Positions 26,601 to 41,317 of a stretch of 64,000 nt of DNA are shown here, piece by piece. This stretch comes from Paragordius varius. Its lineage: Eukaryota > Nematomorpha. The notes under the pieces were generated by a model. The model was not told where the DNA came from. It saw nothing but the letters and a program-made list of their open reading frames with translations, and searched no databases. The translations under genes were made by a program, and so were the position numbers. The DNA lies in NCBI GenBank assembly GCA_964247055.1, contig OZ176055.1, forward strand, positions 806,001 to 870,000, in the 5' to 3' direction. Within the stretch, counting starts at the first letter, position 1; every line of letters begins with the position of its first letter.

Positions 26601-29217
26601 AATACGCAGTAAGATAAAATTTTAACGACAAGAAAATTAATTTTTTCATTTCAAATAAACCGTATTTTAAACCTTGATTTTTTTATATAAAATCTATGGT
26701 TTTTTGAAGGAAAAATAGGAATTAATTAAATAATTTATTTGGGAAAATTAAGGTTTAAAAAAGGGTTGAAAAAATATTTGTCCTTATATTTTAACGTTTT
26801 GTTCTTACAATTAAATTTACACCTTTTAAGTATGGTATTTGAAATTTCAAAAATATACGATAAGAAATAATTATAAACTACCTAAAACTAAAGTATATAC
26901 TCAAAATGCTAATAATATTAATTAAAGAATAAAAATATTATTCGCATTTAATTTAAAAAAAACAAAAAAAAACTTCGGCATTTAGTTAAATCATTCGGGT
27001 CTCTTTCATAAGTTAGGGGGCATTCGCATTTATAGGCTCCTGGGGTATTCACACAGAAAGAAAGTTGCGTACAATTATGCAATAAAGGGTTAGAACATTC
27101 ATCGATATCTAAATACAATATTTAATTAATTAATAAGAAACATTTAAGGTAATTGGTTTATTTCGTATGCAGTCAAAATATATAAGCATAAAGTTGCTTG
27201 TTTTATTTATGTGACCCCTCAAGCATATGCAGTATAAACTAAAATTATACGGACAAAAAGTAAAAATATAAAGACAAATATTTTTTCCTAAACAGAAAAC
27301 CATACTTTTTAAATGATTAATTTCAATATAACTCATTGTTTTAAATGGCAAAGTGTGAAATAGAGATATATATATATTACTAACACAATCAATTCTATAT
27401 TTTACGATTGTAACATATGGGGAACATTTAGGTTATAAAAAATATGGTTGTCTTTAAAATAAAGATAGTCTTTGAGGTTTTGTCCGTAAAATTTCAATTT
27501 TACTGAAATAAAAAAATATGTCTGTTTATAATTAATAGCATATGGTGCAAATTATGAAAGTTACTACAAGTTATTTTCAACTAAATTCACTTAAAATTAG
27601 ATGTTTTTATAAAATATAAATGTTGGTATTACAAGTGTTCAAAGAATTATAAAAAAGTTAATAAATAGCCTTTTACTTTACAAGTTTTTAAAAAAATGGT
27701 TATCTTGACAATAAGTCAATCTATTGGCTAAACAATATTCATTAAAAATAGGGCCAATTAAAACATTCAGTTTGAATTGTGACTTAAAGAATCCATAATA
27801 AAACAACACAAAATTGTGATAAAATGTTATAATAATACGCCTTACCCCATTTCTATGGCTGTTTGAATACAATATTAAACTAATGGAAGATAGATATATC
27901 TAAAAATACTATCAAGGTAATTATAAAAACATTTCAATATAAGATATATTACCTATTCCAATCGTAAACGCGTTATAAATTTGATTTTAAAGGAAAAATT
28001 AAATTCATTTAAGGTTCTTATAAACTTAAAAAAATATATTGAAAGAGCTGTATCGGGCACATTATAAAAAGAATATATAATATAATATACTATATACCAT
28101 TTAAAGTTTAAATTCACCCTTGAACAATTCAAATTGATCCATTAACAATTAAAATTCATCCTCAAACAATTCAAATTCACCCTAAAATTAATTATTTTTA
28201 AGATTAGAAATTACCTTAATTTCATGATATTTTAAATATATCAATTCTGTTTAAAATTAATATAATGCTGAAAAAATAATATAATATGTCATAAAAAATT
28301 ATGTCATATTAATGATGAGTTATATTGTAGCTGCCTGAAAACACAATTTATTTTTAGGGTGAATTTGAATTGTTTAAGAGTGAATTTAAATTTTCCGAAG
28401 GTCAATTTAAATCGTTCGAAGGTGAATTTGGAAAAATTTTAATCTAAATTTCGTTTTTGCATAAACCTTGACAAGTTACATTGTATGAATCCCAAACATA
28501 ACCCGGGGAACATTCACACCGATAACCTCCTGGCGTATTTATACAAAGGGCGGCATTTGCATGATGGCACAGATTATGAGTATCCATACACTCATCAATA
28601 TCTTTTATAAAATAAATAAAAAAATGAAATTGAAATTTATACGGACAAAACGTAAAAATAAATAAAAAGGTTTTTTTCATTAAAAGATCGCTCTAAATTG
28701 CTTTTTTTAAAAAATAACTATTTATTGTTTAAGACTGTAAAGTATGAAATAGAAAATATTGATGGACAATTAATTATGTTTTTTTACGATTGTAATTAAA
28801 TAATTTACATAAGATAAATTAATGATTGTTTTTGAAAAAAAATATTTGTCCTTATATTTTTACGTTTTGACCGTAGAATTTAAATTTTTACCATATATAT
28901 ATAATAAAGTATCAAAAAAATACACTAAAACTATAATTAATGCCTAGAAATTTTATACATCATTTGTTTTAATAAAGTTAACTTTAAAATGGTGCTAAAA
29001 TCATTTATGCATTAAAAAATATACACCCTAAATTTTTAAGTTGATATCATAAAAATATATCCTAATACCTAGTTTTAAAAAATTTAATTTTGACTAATTG
29101 GTTATTTGAATTAATTTTTAAAGGAATGTAATCTTAACTCTGTTCTATGGCCATTTAAATAACCCGTATTTTTTTTTCAAATTACTTATAACACCAAGAT
29201 TTTTAAAGACTTTTTAT

Positions 29218-29255
<38 letters not shown>

Positions 29256-32200
29256 CGATAAATACTTTATGTGTTTTTTTAGTTCATATAAAATAAGTTT
29301 CATAGTATTTATATATATATATGGTTCGAAAAAACAAAATCAATGCCTAATAATTTACCTATACATTGACCATCAGATTGTAAAAGATACCCTGGGGGAC
29401 ATGAACACATTTCGCGACCCGATTGAATAGTACAGTACGAGGAATTTATACATTCCGACATGAGACAACCTTAAAATTGTTGAAAAAATATAAAAATGAT
29501 TAAACATATAAAGAAAATGACAGATATATATTATAATTAAAAATCAATTTTAAACTTTACTTTCGTAATCAAAACATTCAATCTTATATTTCAAATCATC
29601 TAAGGCAGGTTAAATGGAAATATTCAAGGAATAAAAAATACAGTTTTACTCAAAAAAATGTTAGATACGTAAATGATTTTTGGTTAACTTAAGTTTTCGA
29701 TTTTAAAGAGTAATAAAATTGATTGATAAAAATCAAACACTTTGAATCATGGAATTACCAATCCTAAAATGCTCTTTTTATCATTCATCATTAAACCACA
29801 GTTTTATATCAACAAAACAAACCATTGATTAAAAATTCTTTAAAACAATTACGTTTTAACTATAACTGCAAAAATCGTCAAAATTTTCAAAAAATAAAAT
29901 TTATGTAACTAACCCTGTTTGGGTCGACACGTTTCTCTGGGTGCATTAGGATTGCTTAAACTTTCAGGTTCGAAACCGTCAAAACAGGCACATTGGAAGG
30001 AACCCGGGCGATTTATACAAATTTGCGTGCAATTATTACGATGAGGCGATTCAAGGCGATCACATTCATCAAAATCTACATACATTAACATACATTACCA
30101 TATATAAGTATTATAAACAAAATGACAAAAAATAAAGACCAAAATTTCTTTTCTTGATTCAATTACAACCACACCCCTTTTTTAGTTCTTAATATCCTTA
30201 AAAAATATGGAAATTTATTTAAAAAACGTGTCATCGAATAAATAAAATATCGAACGGTTTCAGATACTATTACGTATGCCCATCCACAGCGTTAAAACAA
30301 AATATAAATGATATCGGCCAAACCGCATAGGAAAGTTAAAACACGCCTGAATGAACACAAGTGTAACATAAAGAATGGAGATTTTAAGAGTTTTATTGCG
30401 GAGGAACATTGTTGGAAGGAAAATAATAATGTTGCCTTTGACAATTAATGTCAGTTGCATTACAATTTTCAATAAAATTCAAAGGCTTACGCGGTAATCA
30501 TTAGAAATTCTCAAAGAAAACAACTTTAACCGAGAGGAGGGACAAAAGATGAGTGATATATGGAAAGTCATTCATAATGATTGATCCCATATGGACTCTT
30601 TTGTTTTCCACTCAAAGTTGTTGTCCCTTATTTATTTTTTGTGTCTTTATTTTAGTATACGGTTGTAAATTTAATAAATTGTTTGTTCGACATGGTTTAA
30701 ACCATTCTCAATGACAAATTGTTTTAACTTATTATTTTTAAGGAAAAAAAACAACAATAAACGTTTTTAAAAATTGTATATAAAGAACAACCATTTTATC
30801 CATACTCATTTAAATATATATTTTTTTAACGCTGAGGACGGACATAGGTTATAGTGTCCGAAACCGTACACAAATTTTATGTTTTTAAATAAATTTCCAT
30901 ATTTTTTATACAATTCACGGGTAAAAAATGAATGATTGTACTGATATATACATCCTTACTTAATTCATAACTTGCTATTAGTTTATATGTGTAGCTGGAA
31001 AATTTCTTTTTTTTCTATTAAAAGCATCAATATTAGTCGTTGTGTATGTGTATTGCTACAATCGAGTTGGACATTTTGCAATTATCGTTACATGGATAAA
31101 AGGTCTTATTTAAGCTTTCAGTGTTATTTTATGTTATATATTGTTGGAACAAATCCCATTTTTTATTCATTAGATAATACTTCAAATCTTTATATATAAA
31201 TAAAGCACCAGCACCTTTATTTCAATTAAATTTGCCAAATGATTAAATTTTAGACTTTGTAAAGTTCAGATATAATAAAAATTTTAAATTTATATATATT
31301 TCCAAAATATATTCAATACTGAATTTGGTCGGAACAAAAAAATAACTCTTGAGCAAAAATTATTTCTTATTATGATTCTTTTATATTAAACCTATGCTTT
31401 TATTGTTCAAAAACCTTTATATATATACATTTAGAAACGAAAAAATCAATTTTCTAACGTTTTATTTCATTTAAATTATAAATCAAAATGTTAATGATGA
31501 TAAAAATTTCAAATAACCTATGCAATGAGGATTATTATTATTGTTGTTTTCAAAAGATCCCGAGGGCGCCAATCTAAATCCGGGACGACAAATGCATTTG
31601 AAACCTTGATCCAAATTAATGCATTCCATATTTTCTCCACAAACATCTCCATCTAGGCACTCATTAATGCCTATAATGCCATAAAAATATTATAAAAAGG
31701 AAATTTATTAAATATAGTGTCTCAAAACTAGAAAAAGGTAAAATATTATTAAAAAATATATATTAAAAGATTATTGATTACAGTTAAAACTGGACAAAAC
31801 GTAAAAATATTATTAAAGACAAATATTTGTTTCTAAAAAAGAAGACAATAACCTCATGCTTGTTATATCACTCTCTAAATTTACCCCATAAAAATTATGT
31901 AATTATAAAATACATAATTGATTGAGAGTTACCAATCATAGTCACATTTCTAATTCATACTTTTCCAATAAAAACGTGTGTGTTAGTTATATTTCAAAGA
32001 AAAAAATTATTAAAGACCTACGGTATTTTGCAAAAAAATACTTGTCTTAACTTTATATTTTAATGTTTTGTCCATATATTATAAATTTATACTCTCTGTT
32101 TGTTAACTAAATTTCTTATGTAACGATATAAAAATGTAGAACATAGAAATTTTTTTATGGTGTTGCAGGTGATATGATTTAAAACTAATGTTAGTTGTTC

Positions 32201-35200
32201 ACAGTAATTAGACTTTATAAATTGTATTTGCATTTTTTATAATGTACATCTTAATTTAAATAAACAATATTAACCATTTATATAAATAATTAAATTAATT
32301 TTAATTTTCAGAAAATTATATTATATTTAGCCCATACTAACATATTTTATTTCGCAAGACAATATAAAATATCTATTTTTTTTAAATAATTTAGTTTTAG
32401 GTTCTTATTACATATTAATCGATTTAATTCATGCGATATCTATTTAAATTCCATTTCTTTATTAAAAAATATAGTAAGATTATCCATGCAAATATATAAG
32501 ATTCAGCATAAAATAGAGTAAAAAATACCTGATATATCTGACTTTTTTTATAGTTTTAATTTAGAAATGAATATATATATATATATATATAAACCTAATT
32601 GATGAGATTATAGTATATTAAAATATGCGTTTTTAAAAAACAAAAAAAACTATACCCATACAAACAAATTTAATTTTTTAGATAAGGTCGATAAAAAATA
32701 TGCGGACAAAACGTAAAAATATAAAAAGATAAATCCTTTTTTCTAATAAACAACTAATTATACTTTTTCAATCTTGATTTTTAACTTACTGTTTTAAACA
32801 AAGTATAAAATAGAGACTAAAACTGGTAAAAAGTAAGGATTGAAATTAAACGCGATTTTCATAGGATAAATTAAGTTTTAAAAAGTATGGTTGTCTTTTT
32901 TAAAAAAAATTTGTCTCTATATTTTTATATTTGTCCGCAATATCAATTAGTATTTAGGATACAAAAGATTACAATTAAATAATCATTTTAATAAAAAATT
33001 ATTTTACAAAATATCAAAATTTTTTAAGAAGGATTTTACCCATACAAACATTATCGCTCAGCCTGGTTCCTGGAGGACAAACACATTTAGAAGTTACAGA
33101 TTGTGGATTTGGATATTCATTAAAACACGTAAAAGTTGGTGGGCACTTTTTTTCCGGTCGTCCGCAAACATCAATAGCTAAAAATGAAATCAAATAAATG
33201 AATATAAAGTTTTAAGTTTTTTTCTTTTAAAATTATAAAAATGATTGAATAGGGTGACATATATTTTTGTTTTAACATAGTAAAAATTTGCATATCAAAG
33301 TTTTAAAACCAATTTTTTTATCAATAATATTTTGGTCTTTGATAATTATGTTTTATGCAATTATTCTATTTTTACTGATTAATTTAATATATAAAATTTT
33401 TTTAATCTTTATAAACATAATTTAATAAATATATATATTTATTCATAAAAAACTCAATTTTGTGGTTTTAAAAGAGCAATCAAAAATTTTATATTTTTCA
33501 AACCTTTACAAGTCATATCAGGCCCAGAAGGTTCAAATCCCTCATGGCATTTACATTGGTAGAATGGGAATAGGTTTATGCAATGCGAAGTTTCAGCATT
33601 ACATTTATTCGTATCAGGCTTTGAACATTCATCAATGTCTAACGGAAAAAAAACGTAATTAACAAAATATTTAATTAATATACCAAAATCGAGTTATATA
33701 TATATATGGAGTATAAAACAAAAATATTTAGATCCTTGAACAATGATGTAAAAATTGTGAATTATAGCGGTAATTACTTCGTGGGTGACAAAACTCCGAC
33801 TTACCTTTAAAGTTAAAACAAGTAACTCATAATTTTTAATTTTTATACAAAACTTAAGTTATTACAATTAAATAAGGGAGGAAGAGAGGGAGTAAGGAGT
33901 TATATAATAATTAAACCGTATTTATATATAGTATAGATTATATATGGAAAAATTAGACAGTCTTAGGTTTGACATTTTTTTCAATAAAATTTCATTCTTT
34001 AACTTTTGCATGTGCTACGTATATGTTAAATATTAGCTATAAAATAAATTTAAAATTGATGGTTTGTTTTGAGGATTTGATGAGTATTAGGAAACTTAAA
34101 CTTACAGCAATAGATATATTTGAGTGGCATAATAATAATATACAATGAATAAATAAGTTAAAACGGTTACAAAATGTAAAAATTTGTTATAAGGACAACT
34201 ATATTTTATACAGTCATGTATCCTTTATTTTATCAAAAATTTATTTTTTTTTCGTTAAATGGATACAAATATTTGGTAAAGAATGAAAAAAACAAGAGCT
34301 TTATGGTATTAATCAATATCATAGTCATCAAAAAGTATAAGAATTACCATAGAGCTCTTGTTTTTTCCACATTCTTTACCAAATAATTAGACCCATTTAA
34401 CGTGAAAAAAAATTTTTTTTGATAAATTAAAGGATACATATATATATATATATATATATATGTGCAAAAATAATTAAAATTTGGAAATGACATAATATTA
34501 ATAATTTAAAGTATAAACCTTCGCATTTTAAACCATTTCCTTTGGCATATGAAGGACATGCCGGGCATGTTAAATCTTCCAAATTTCGTAAAACATCAAT
34601 CCTATTTGTCGCATTATAATGGAATAAAAAAATAATTTTTTAATTTATTTTCAAAAACATAATTGCGTATTGAGTTTGTATTGTATTAAACTTTGAAAGA
34701 AAACTTAAGTTATAAAGTAATATCGATAAAAAGTAGTTCGCTAAAAAAAATTTTTTAATAAAAAATCAACCATGGTTTTCGACACTTAAAGATAAATATA
34801 TAACCGAAATTAATGATTCCAATTCCAAATATAACTTTGAATCGAATATACATCTCTCTTGCCTATATTTCGCAATTAAAAACAATAAAAATTATAAAAA
34901 TACTGTTGCTTTACGAAAAAAATCTAAGCCTTTTAATTATTTCTTTCAAGCATTTTTTTCTCTCAAACTATATAAAAATTAAATTCTTTATATAGTGTAG
35001 GTGCGTATAAAATTACCCATCTTTCGCGGGTAAAAGACATGGCGCGCCCTTAAAACACGGATTTAGGGCGCAATAATGTTGATCACAATGTGGACCGAAA
35101 CGATTTGGTTTACAGTGACAAGGTAGCTAATATGAAAATTTAATATAATTATCAAATAAAACGTATCATATATCATTTACAATTCAAATTAACCTTTAAA

Positions 35201-36844
35201 CAGTTCAAATTCACCCTTGAACAATTCAAATTCACCCTAAAATAAATAACATGTTTTTAAAATAAAAATTTACTTATATTTTAATATATTTTTAAAAAAT
35301 AAAATTTTGTTATAAAAAATAATACTGAAAAAAATAATTAATTCTTATGCCATAAAGATATATTTTATATTAATAATGAGTTATATTAGTTCGAGGGTGA
35401 ATTTGAATTGTTCAAGGGTGAATTTGAATTGTTCGAGGGTTAATTTGAATTGTTCGAGGGTTAATTTGAATTGTAAATGGAATACATTAGTTGAAAATAA
35501 TAAACAGTGCCAGCCTTCCTTAGATATTATAATTTGATAAAATTTAATAAAATTTTACTTTATTTTAGCAGGTAAAAAATTATAAATTTAGTAATGGGAA
35601 AAAAACGCTGATTTTTTTCATCCAATATGTTTTAGAGACTACTTGTTCCAAGTTTTTTTATAAAAATTACTATTCTATAATAATATTATGGCAAAAAATA
35701 ATTTAAATATTCCACATCATCAGTTTCAAATTCACATTGTAATTAACACATTTTTAAAAAAAATAGATTAAGGTATGTATTTATAGATTTTTCTTAGAGG
35801 GTTAATAAAATCAAAATATTCCCTCCATATAAGTTCCCCCTATTTACAAGTAAAAAAAATTTCAAACCCAAAAATTTTTTTACCCAAAAAATTTTTTTTA
35901 TCAAATAACTCCAAAAAAAAGTTTTACCGGAATGTATAAGCCTGTAGGAGCTACACGCATAAATTCAGGCACCATTATATCTGTTATTGAAGAAAAATTA
36001 TTTTGCCTTTTTCTATTTTCCGAATTATTTTGGGTAAAATTTATTTCATGATCAGGTGAACATTGTTTTAAAGCAACTGATGGTCTGTATACAAAGGTAG
36101 GAATTTTGTTTTCCATTACAAATATGGCAATTCTCACGGGGCCAAAATTATCGGGGTGAAAATTAAATGTGCTATATAAATATAAAAAATTCATTTAATT
36201 TTTTCTTATTCTATTGCAATCATAATTTAGGTAAAATTAAATAAATTTATTAGGGGTAAATTTTCGATTACTACAAGTATTATTTGTCAAACGTAATAAA
36301 ATTAAAATGTAAATTAAAATATAAAATTTTTAATAATTATCATGATATAAAATTTAATCATTTAGATATGTCGTAAATATTTAATTTACGGTAAAAATTG
36401 AAATTTTATGGACTAAATGTAAAAATATAAAGGCAAATATTTTTTTTCTATGACATAACCCCATACTTTTTATATCTTGATTTTTTAAATATAACCTCTT
36501 AGTTTAAAACTGTAAAGTGTGAATTAGAGATATATATAGGAAACACAATCAATTATGTATTTTACAAAAAAATCATTATTATAGGATCAATTTAGGTTTG
36601 AAAAAATATGGTTGGTTGTCTTTTGAAAAAAAAATTGTTTTTATATTTTTAAATTTTTATTAATAATTTCGCAAAAACTAAATTTGTATAGAATAGACAA
36701 AATACTAAACATTCGAAAAAAACCAATATATTTTAAAAGGCGGATTTTTATGTAAAATATTTAATATTAAATTTCAGATCTTTAAAGATATATACCAGTT
36801 TATCATTTTTATGTTTAAAATTTTATAAAATAGTCAAAATAGCT

Positions 36845-36904
<60 letters not shown>

Positions 36905-39900
36905 AAGCAAAGAAATATATTTTATTTAAAAACAAAAAATTAATAAATACTCTATTAAACCATTCATTATATATAATTTTTTAAAAGTTATATACATTAT
37001 GCATTTAATGGTAGATTTTTTCCCACTATAGTAGAAGGCAATTTGCAACACACAAGAGTGTATGGAAAAACGAAAGTAAGGATATGGTTTATTCAATATT
37101 TTGTTCTTTTTTCCATGAACTACTGTATAGTGTTGCAAATTGCCCCTTACTATAGTGTGTGATTAAGTATAGCAATTATTGAAGGAAAAAAAATTATAAA
37201 GACAAAATGTTAAAATATAAAGACAAAATTTTTTTCACAAAAAATAGCCTCATACCTTTTTTAACCTTAATTCCTATAAAAAACATTTAATTACAATCGT
37301 AAAATACATGATTGATTGAATTGCCAATCAACATCTCTATTTTATATATTTTGTAATTTAAAACAATCAGTTATCATTAAAATAGTAAAAATTCAAAAAA
37401 TATGGTTGTCTTTTATAGAAAATAATATTTGTCTTTATAATTTACGTTTCAATGGATTTCAATTTTTATTGTTTTTAATTTAAAAAGTATTTAAACATGT
37501 ATATACGCACCCATTAGGATAAATGTACAGCTGGCCATTGGAAAAGGTTGTTTCCAATTTATTTTGCCGTCCTGAATAATGATTCAGCTTGTAATTAAAC
37601 CAATTATTTTGAAAAGGTACCAGGGTTAAAAGATTAGGGCCCAAAAATTTCAAGATTGGTAGGTCTAGAAAAATTGTAATTAAATAAAATTTAATGCGCA
37701 ACCTGAGTAATTGTAGAAAGATATATAATTAAGCTCGTCATCTTGTTAGCAATGTTTAAAAAAGTTATTTTTTTATTACGATAAATGATTTTAACAAGTT
37801 AATATAATACAGTATGCAGTTTATGAATGGTTGCTTATTTCACTGCACTATATTAGGGGGCAATTTGCAAAACACAAGAGTGTATGGAAAAAAGAAAGGA
37901 AATAATAGTTTATTCAACCTTTTATTGTTTTTTCCATACGCTACTGTGTGGCGAATTGCCCCCTAATATAGTGTAAAATAAAATGCATACTGTAACACAA
38001 TGTGTATCATTAAATTTATTTTAAATTAAACACTAACAATTTACAGGTAAAATCTAAATGACAAATATTTTAAAAGGATAGGTCTACTTTAAAACCCTTA
38101 AGTTTTTTTAATACATACATAATTTAAAATTATAAAAAATGTGAAATGTATAATTGAGTGTGTGGTAACTAAATTTCTTACATTTTTTAAACCTAAAAAA
38201 CATGGTTTAGTTTAATAATAATAAAGGTTGTTTTATCAAAAAAATATTTAGCCTTTTGATTTTTACATTTTGTCTTAAATCATTTAGTAATTTTAGTAAT
38301 GTTTAAAGTTTCTTATCAATACAATACATTAAATTAAAAAAATCGTAATATAAAATGAAAATTTACGTAAAAATTTGCTGTGTGCCATCTTTTCGGTTCG
38401 TATTAGTGTGATTAATCTATGATTAAGTTCTTGACTTATGTTTAGGTGAGTTTTGTAATTAACATCGGGCAAATTTCTATTGGCCTCGGGTAAACTGGTG
38501 TATTTGATCAGGATTTCCATTAAACATACCCAATACAATATACTATTGTTTTGTCGACATTGCTATCAAATATATTAAAAAAAGCTTATTATGAGACAAA
38601 AATTAAAAAATGTATAAGGAAAAACTAAGAATTAAACACATAAAAACTTATATTTTTTGCGTAAACAAACCGTATTTTTTTATCCTTTAATTTAAGCATA
38701 ATTATATTTAACCTAAACAATAGGTAGCATATTAGATATCATAAGTTAAAACTAAAATTTTTCTTTCTAAAAAATATACGAGTTTTATCTTTTGTCTCTC
38801 TTTTGGGAATTTTAATTTTTACTGTAATAATAGGTCTAATACCTTATTTTTACCAAAAATTTACAAAAAATATTTTCCCATACAAATTTATAAAAAATCA
38901 AGCAATTACAATTAAAATCGTGGCGTCAACTATAGGCAGTTGAACAATCATCCTTTCATGAGCAATTATAGTTTCCAATTGAAGTGATTGTATAGTTAAA
39001 TCAGAACTGTTAATACTTTTTCGCACATTATTAACTTCAGATTGGGGGACTAGCAATTTAATTTCCGATTCATCCAAATTGACTTTAATGATTGATTCAT
39101 TCAGATTGATTTGGCCTTTTAAGTATACAAAAATGAACTTTTTAACTTATTTTATAGAGTATTTTTTTTAAAAAAAGTAAGGGTGTATGTAGCCTTAATA
39201 TTTTTAGAGCTGTTATTAATGTAAAATAATTAATTTTAAAAGAAGTTATATTACCATTTACAATTTAAATCACCCTTGAAGAATTTAAATTTAGTATCAA
39301 ACATTTCAAATTCACTCTTGAACAATTTATATCCACCCTCAAACAATTGAAATACAATTCAAATTCACCCTTGAACAATTCAAGTTCACCCTAAAAATAA
39401 ATTATGTGTTATCCGGCTAATATAACACATTGTTAATATAAAATTTATGTATTATTTTAATTTTAAACAAAAATATTATTTTTTAAAGCTCAAATAAAAA
39501 ATATAGCTAATTTATAATCTTAAAAGCAAGTAGTTTATTTTAGAGTGAATTTGAGAGTTTGTCAAGGATGAATCCGTAGTGTAAATGGTATATATTTTAA
39601 TATTGTCTATCTTTTCTCCATATATTAGTCAAAAAAGGCATCAATAGTGTATAAAAGTAGTTTTTTAAGTCCCCATATATATATTTTACTACCATATATT
39701 AAATTAACAATTATAAAACTGCTCAGTATTCTTTTAAAGTAATTTATTTAAAATTTTATTTTTTAGATAAAAAAAATATTCTCACATAACTTTCCAAAAG
39801 CAGCTATTTGTTCAACAGATTCACCATTTTCTGGGCCCGCGTTAAAGGTTATAGAAGAATTTTGCCAATGGAATTTATGAGTTTGTTCCTCATAACTAAT

Positions 39901-40021
39901 CAGGAGTAAGGATGGTTTTTCTATCAGGGCGTGTTCAACATTACATTGGCTGGCTACTTCAATATCAAGCTTTAATCCTTGTAAATTTTGCGCATAAACC
40001 TATATTTTTAAAAAATGTTGG

Positions 40022-40056
<35 letters not shown>

Positions 40057-41284
40057 CAGTGAAAACTGAAATTATACGGGCAAAACTTAAAATATTAAGG
40101 CAAATTTTTTTTTAGTCATGCGCATAAACCTATATTTTTAAAAAATGTTGGTTGGATATAATATAGAATCTGAAATTATACGGACAAAACTTAGAATATA
40201 AAAGTCAAATATTTTTTTCTTAAAAATAACTATACTTTTTAAACTCTAGATTTATATCAATATAACTTATTGTGCATGGCAAAGTGTGAAATTGAAATAT
40301 ATAATAGTAACACAATCAATTCTATATTTTACAATTGTAACAAAGTAGCTTATATGAAAAACATTAAGGTTTTAAAAAGTATGGGGTTGTCTTTTAGAAA
40401 AAAATATTTGTCTTTATATTTTTACGTTTTGTCCGTATAATATTAATTTTTACTGTACATATATTTAATTAAAATTAAGGCATTTTTTATAAAATCAAAG
40501 AATATATCGATATTTTCTAATATATTGTTGTCTTAAAATATAGGATGTATATGGATATAAATCTATACAAATTCTGTTAGAGATTAAACTTTTATATTAA
40601 TAAAAACCTATCTTTTTTCAACAATTTTTTTATATCAACTATTAATTTTTGTAAATGTTCACTGACAATTTTAATTAAATTTAAAAAAGTTATCTGGGCA
40701 TGCATAAAACATTTAAAATTATTTAACTCAAATTCATATTCAATTTCATTTTTTAAAAAAACCATATATTTGATAAATCCTAAAATTTAATACCCGAGCA
40801 ATGTAATGGTACGTTGTAATAACAAAAGTGCGATTTGTTTCAAATTTTTCCACGCTATAAATTTCAGAATATTTTGGTAGTTGGGACATAGGAAGAGCAT
40901 TCCAATATATATTCATATGCATGGCACTTGAATTATCGTAAACTACCTGTTTAAATTTGGCATAGGTAGGGTTAAAATATTATATATATATATATATATA
41001 TATGTTTATATACCATTTACAGTTCAAATTCACCTTTGACCAATTCAAATTCACCCTAAAAATAAATTATGTATTTTTGAACTAATACAACTCATTATTA
41101 ATACAAAATATATGTTTATGTTATGTTTATTATTTTACAGTATTAATTAAATTTAAAACAAAAAATTTTATTTTTTAAAGATATATAAAAATATTGGTAA
41201 TTTTTATAAAAAACATATATTATATTTGAGGGTTTTGAATTGTTCGATGGTGAATTTGAATTGTTTAAGGGTGAAATTGTGAAT

Positions 41285-41317
<33 letters not shown>

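Noticed and set aside
39786-39791. GGAAA|gttatg as exon 11 donor
   Set aside because: It would put exon 12 out of frame; TTAT|gtgaga five bases on restores phase and is closer to consensus.
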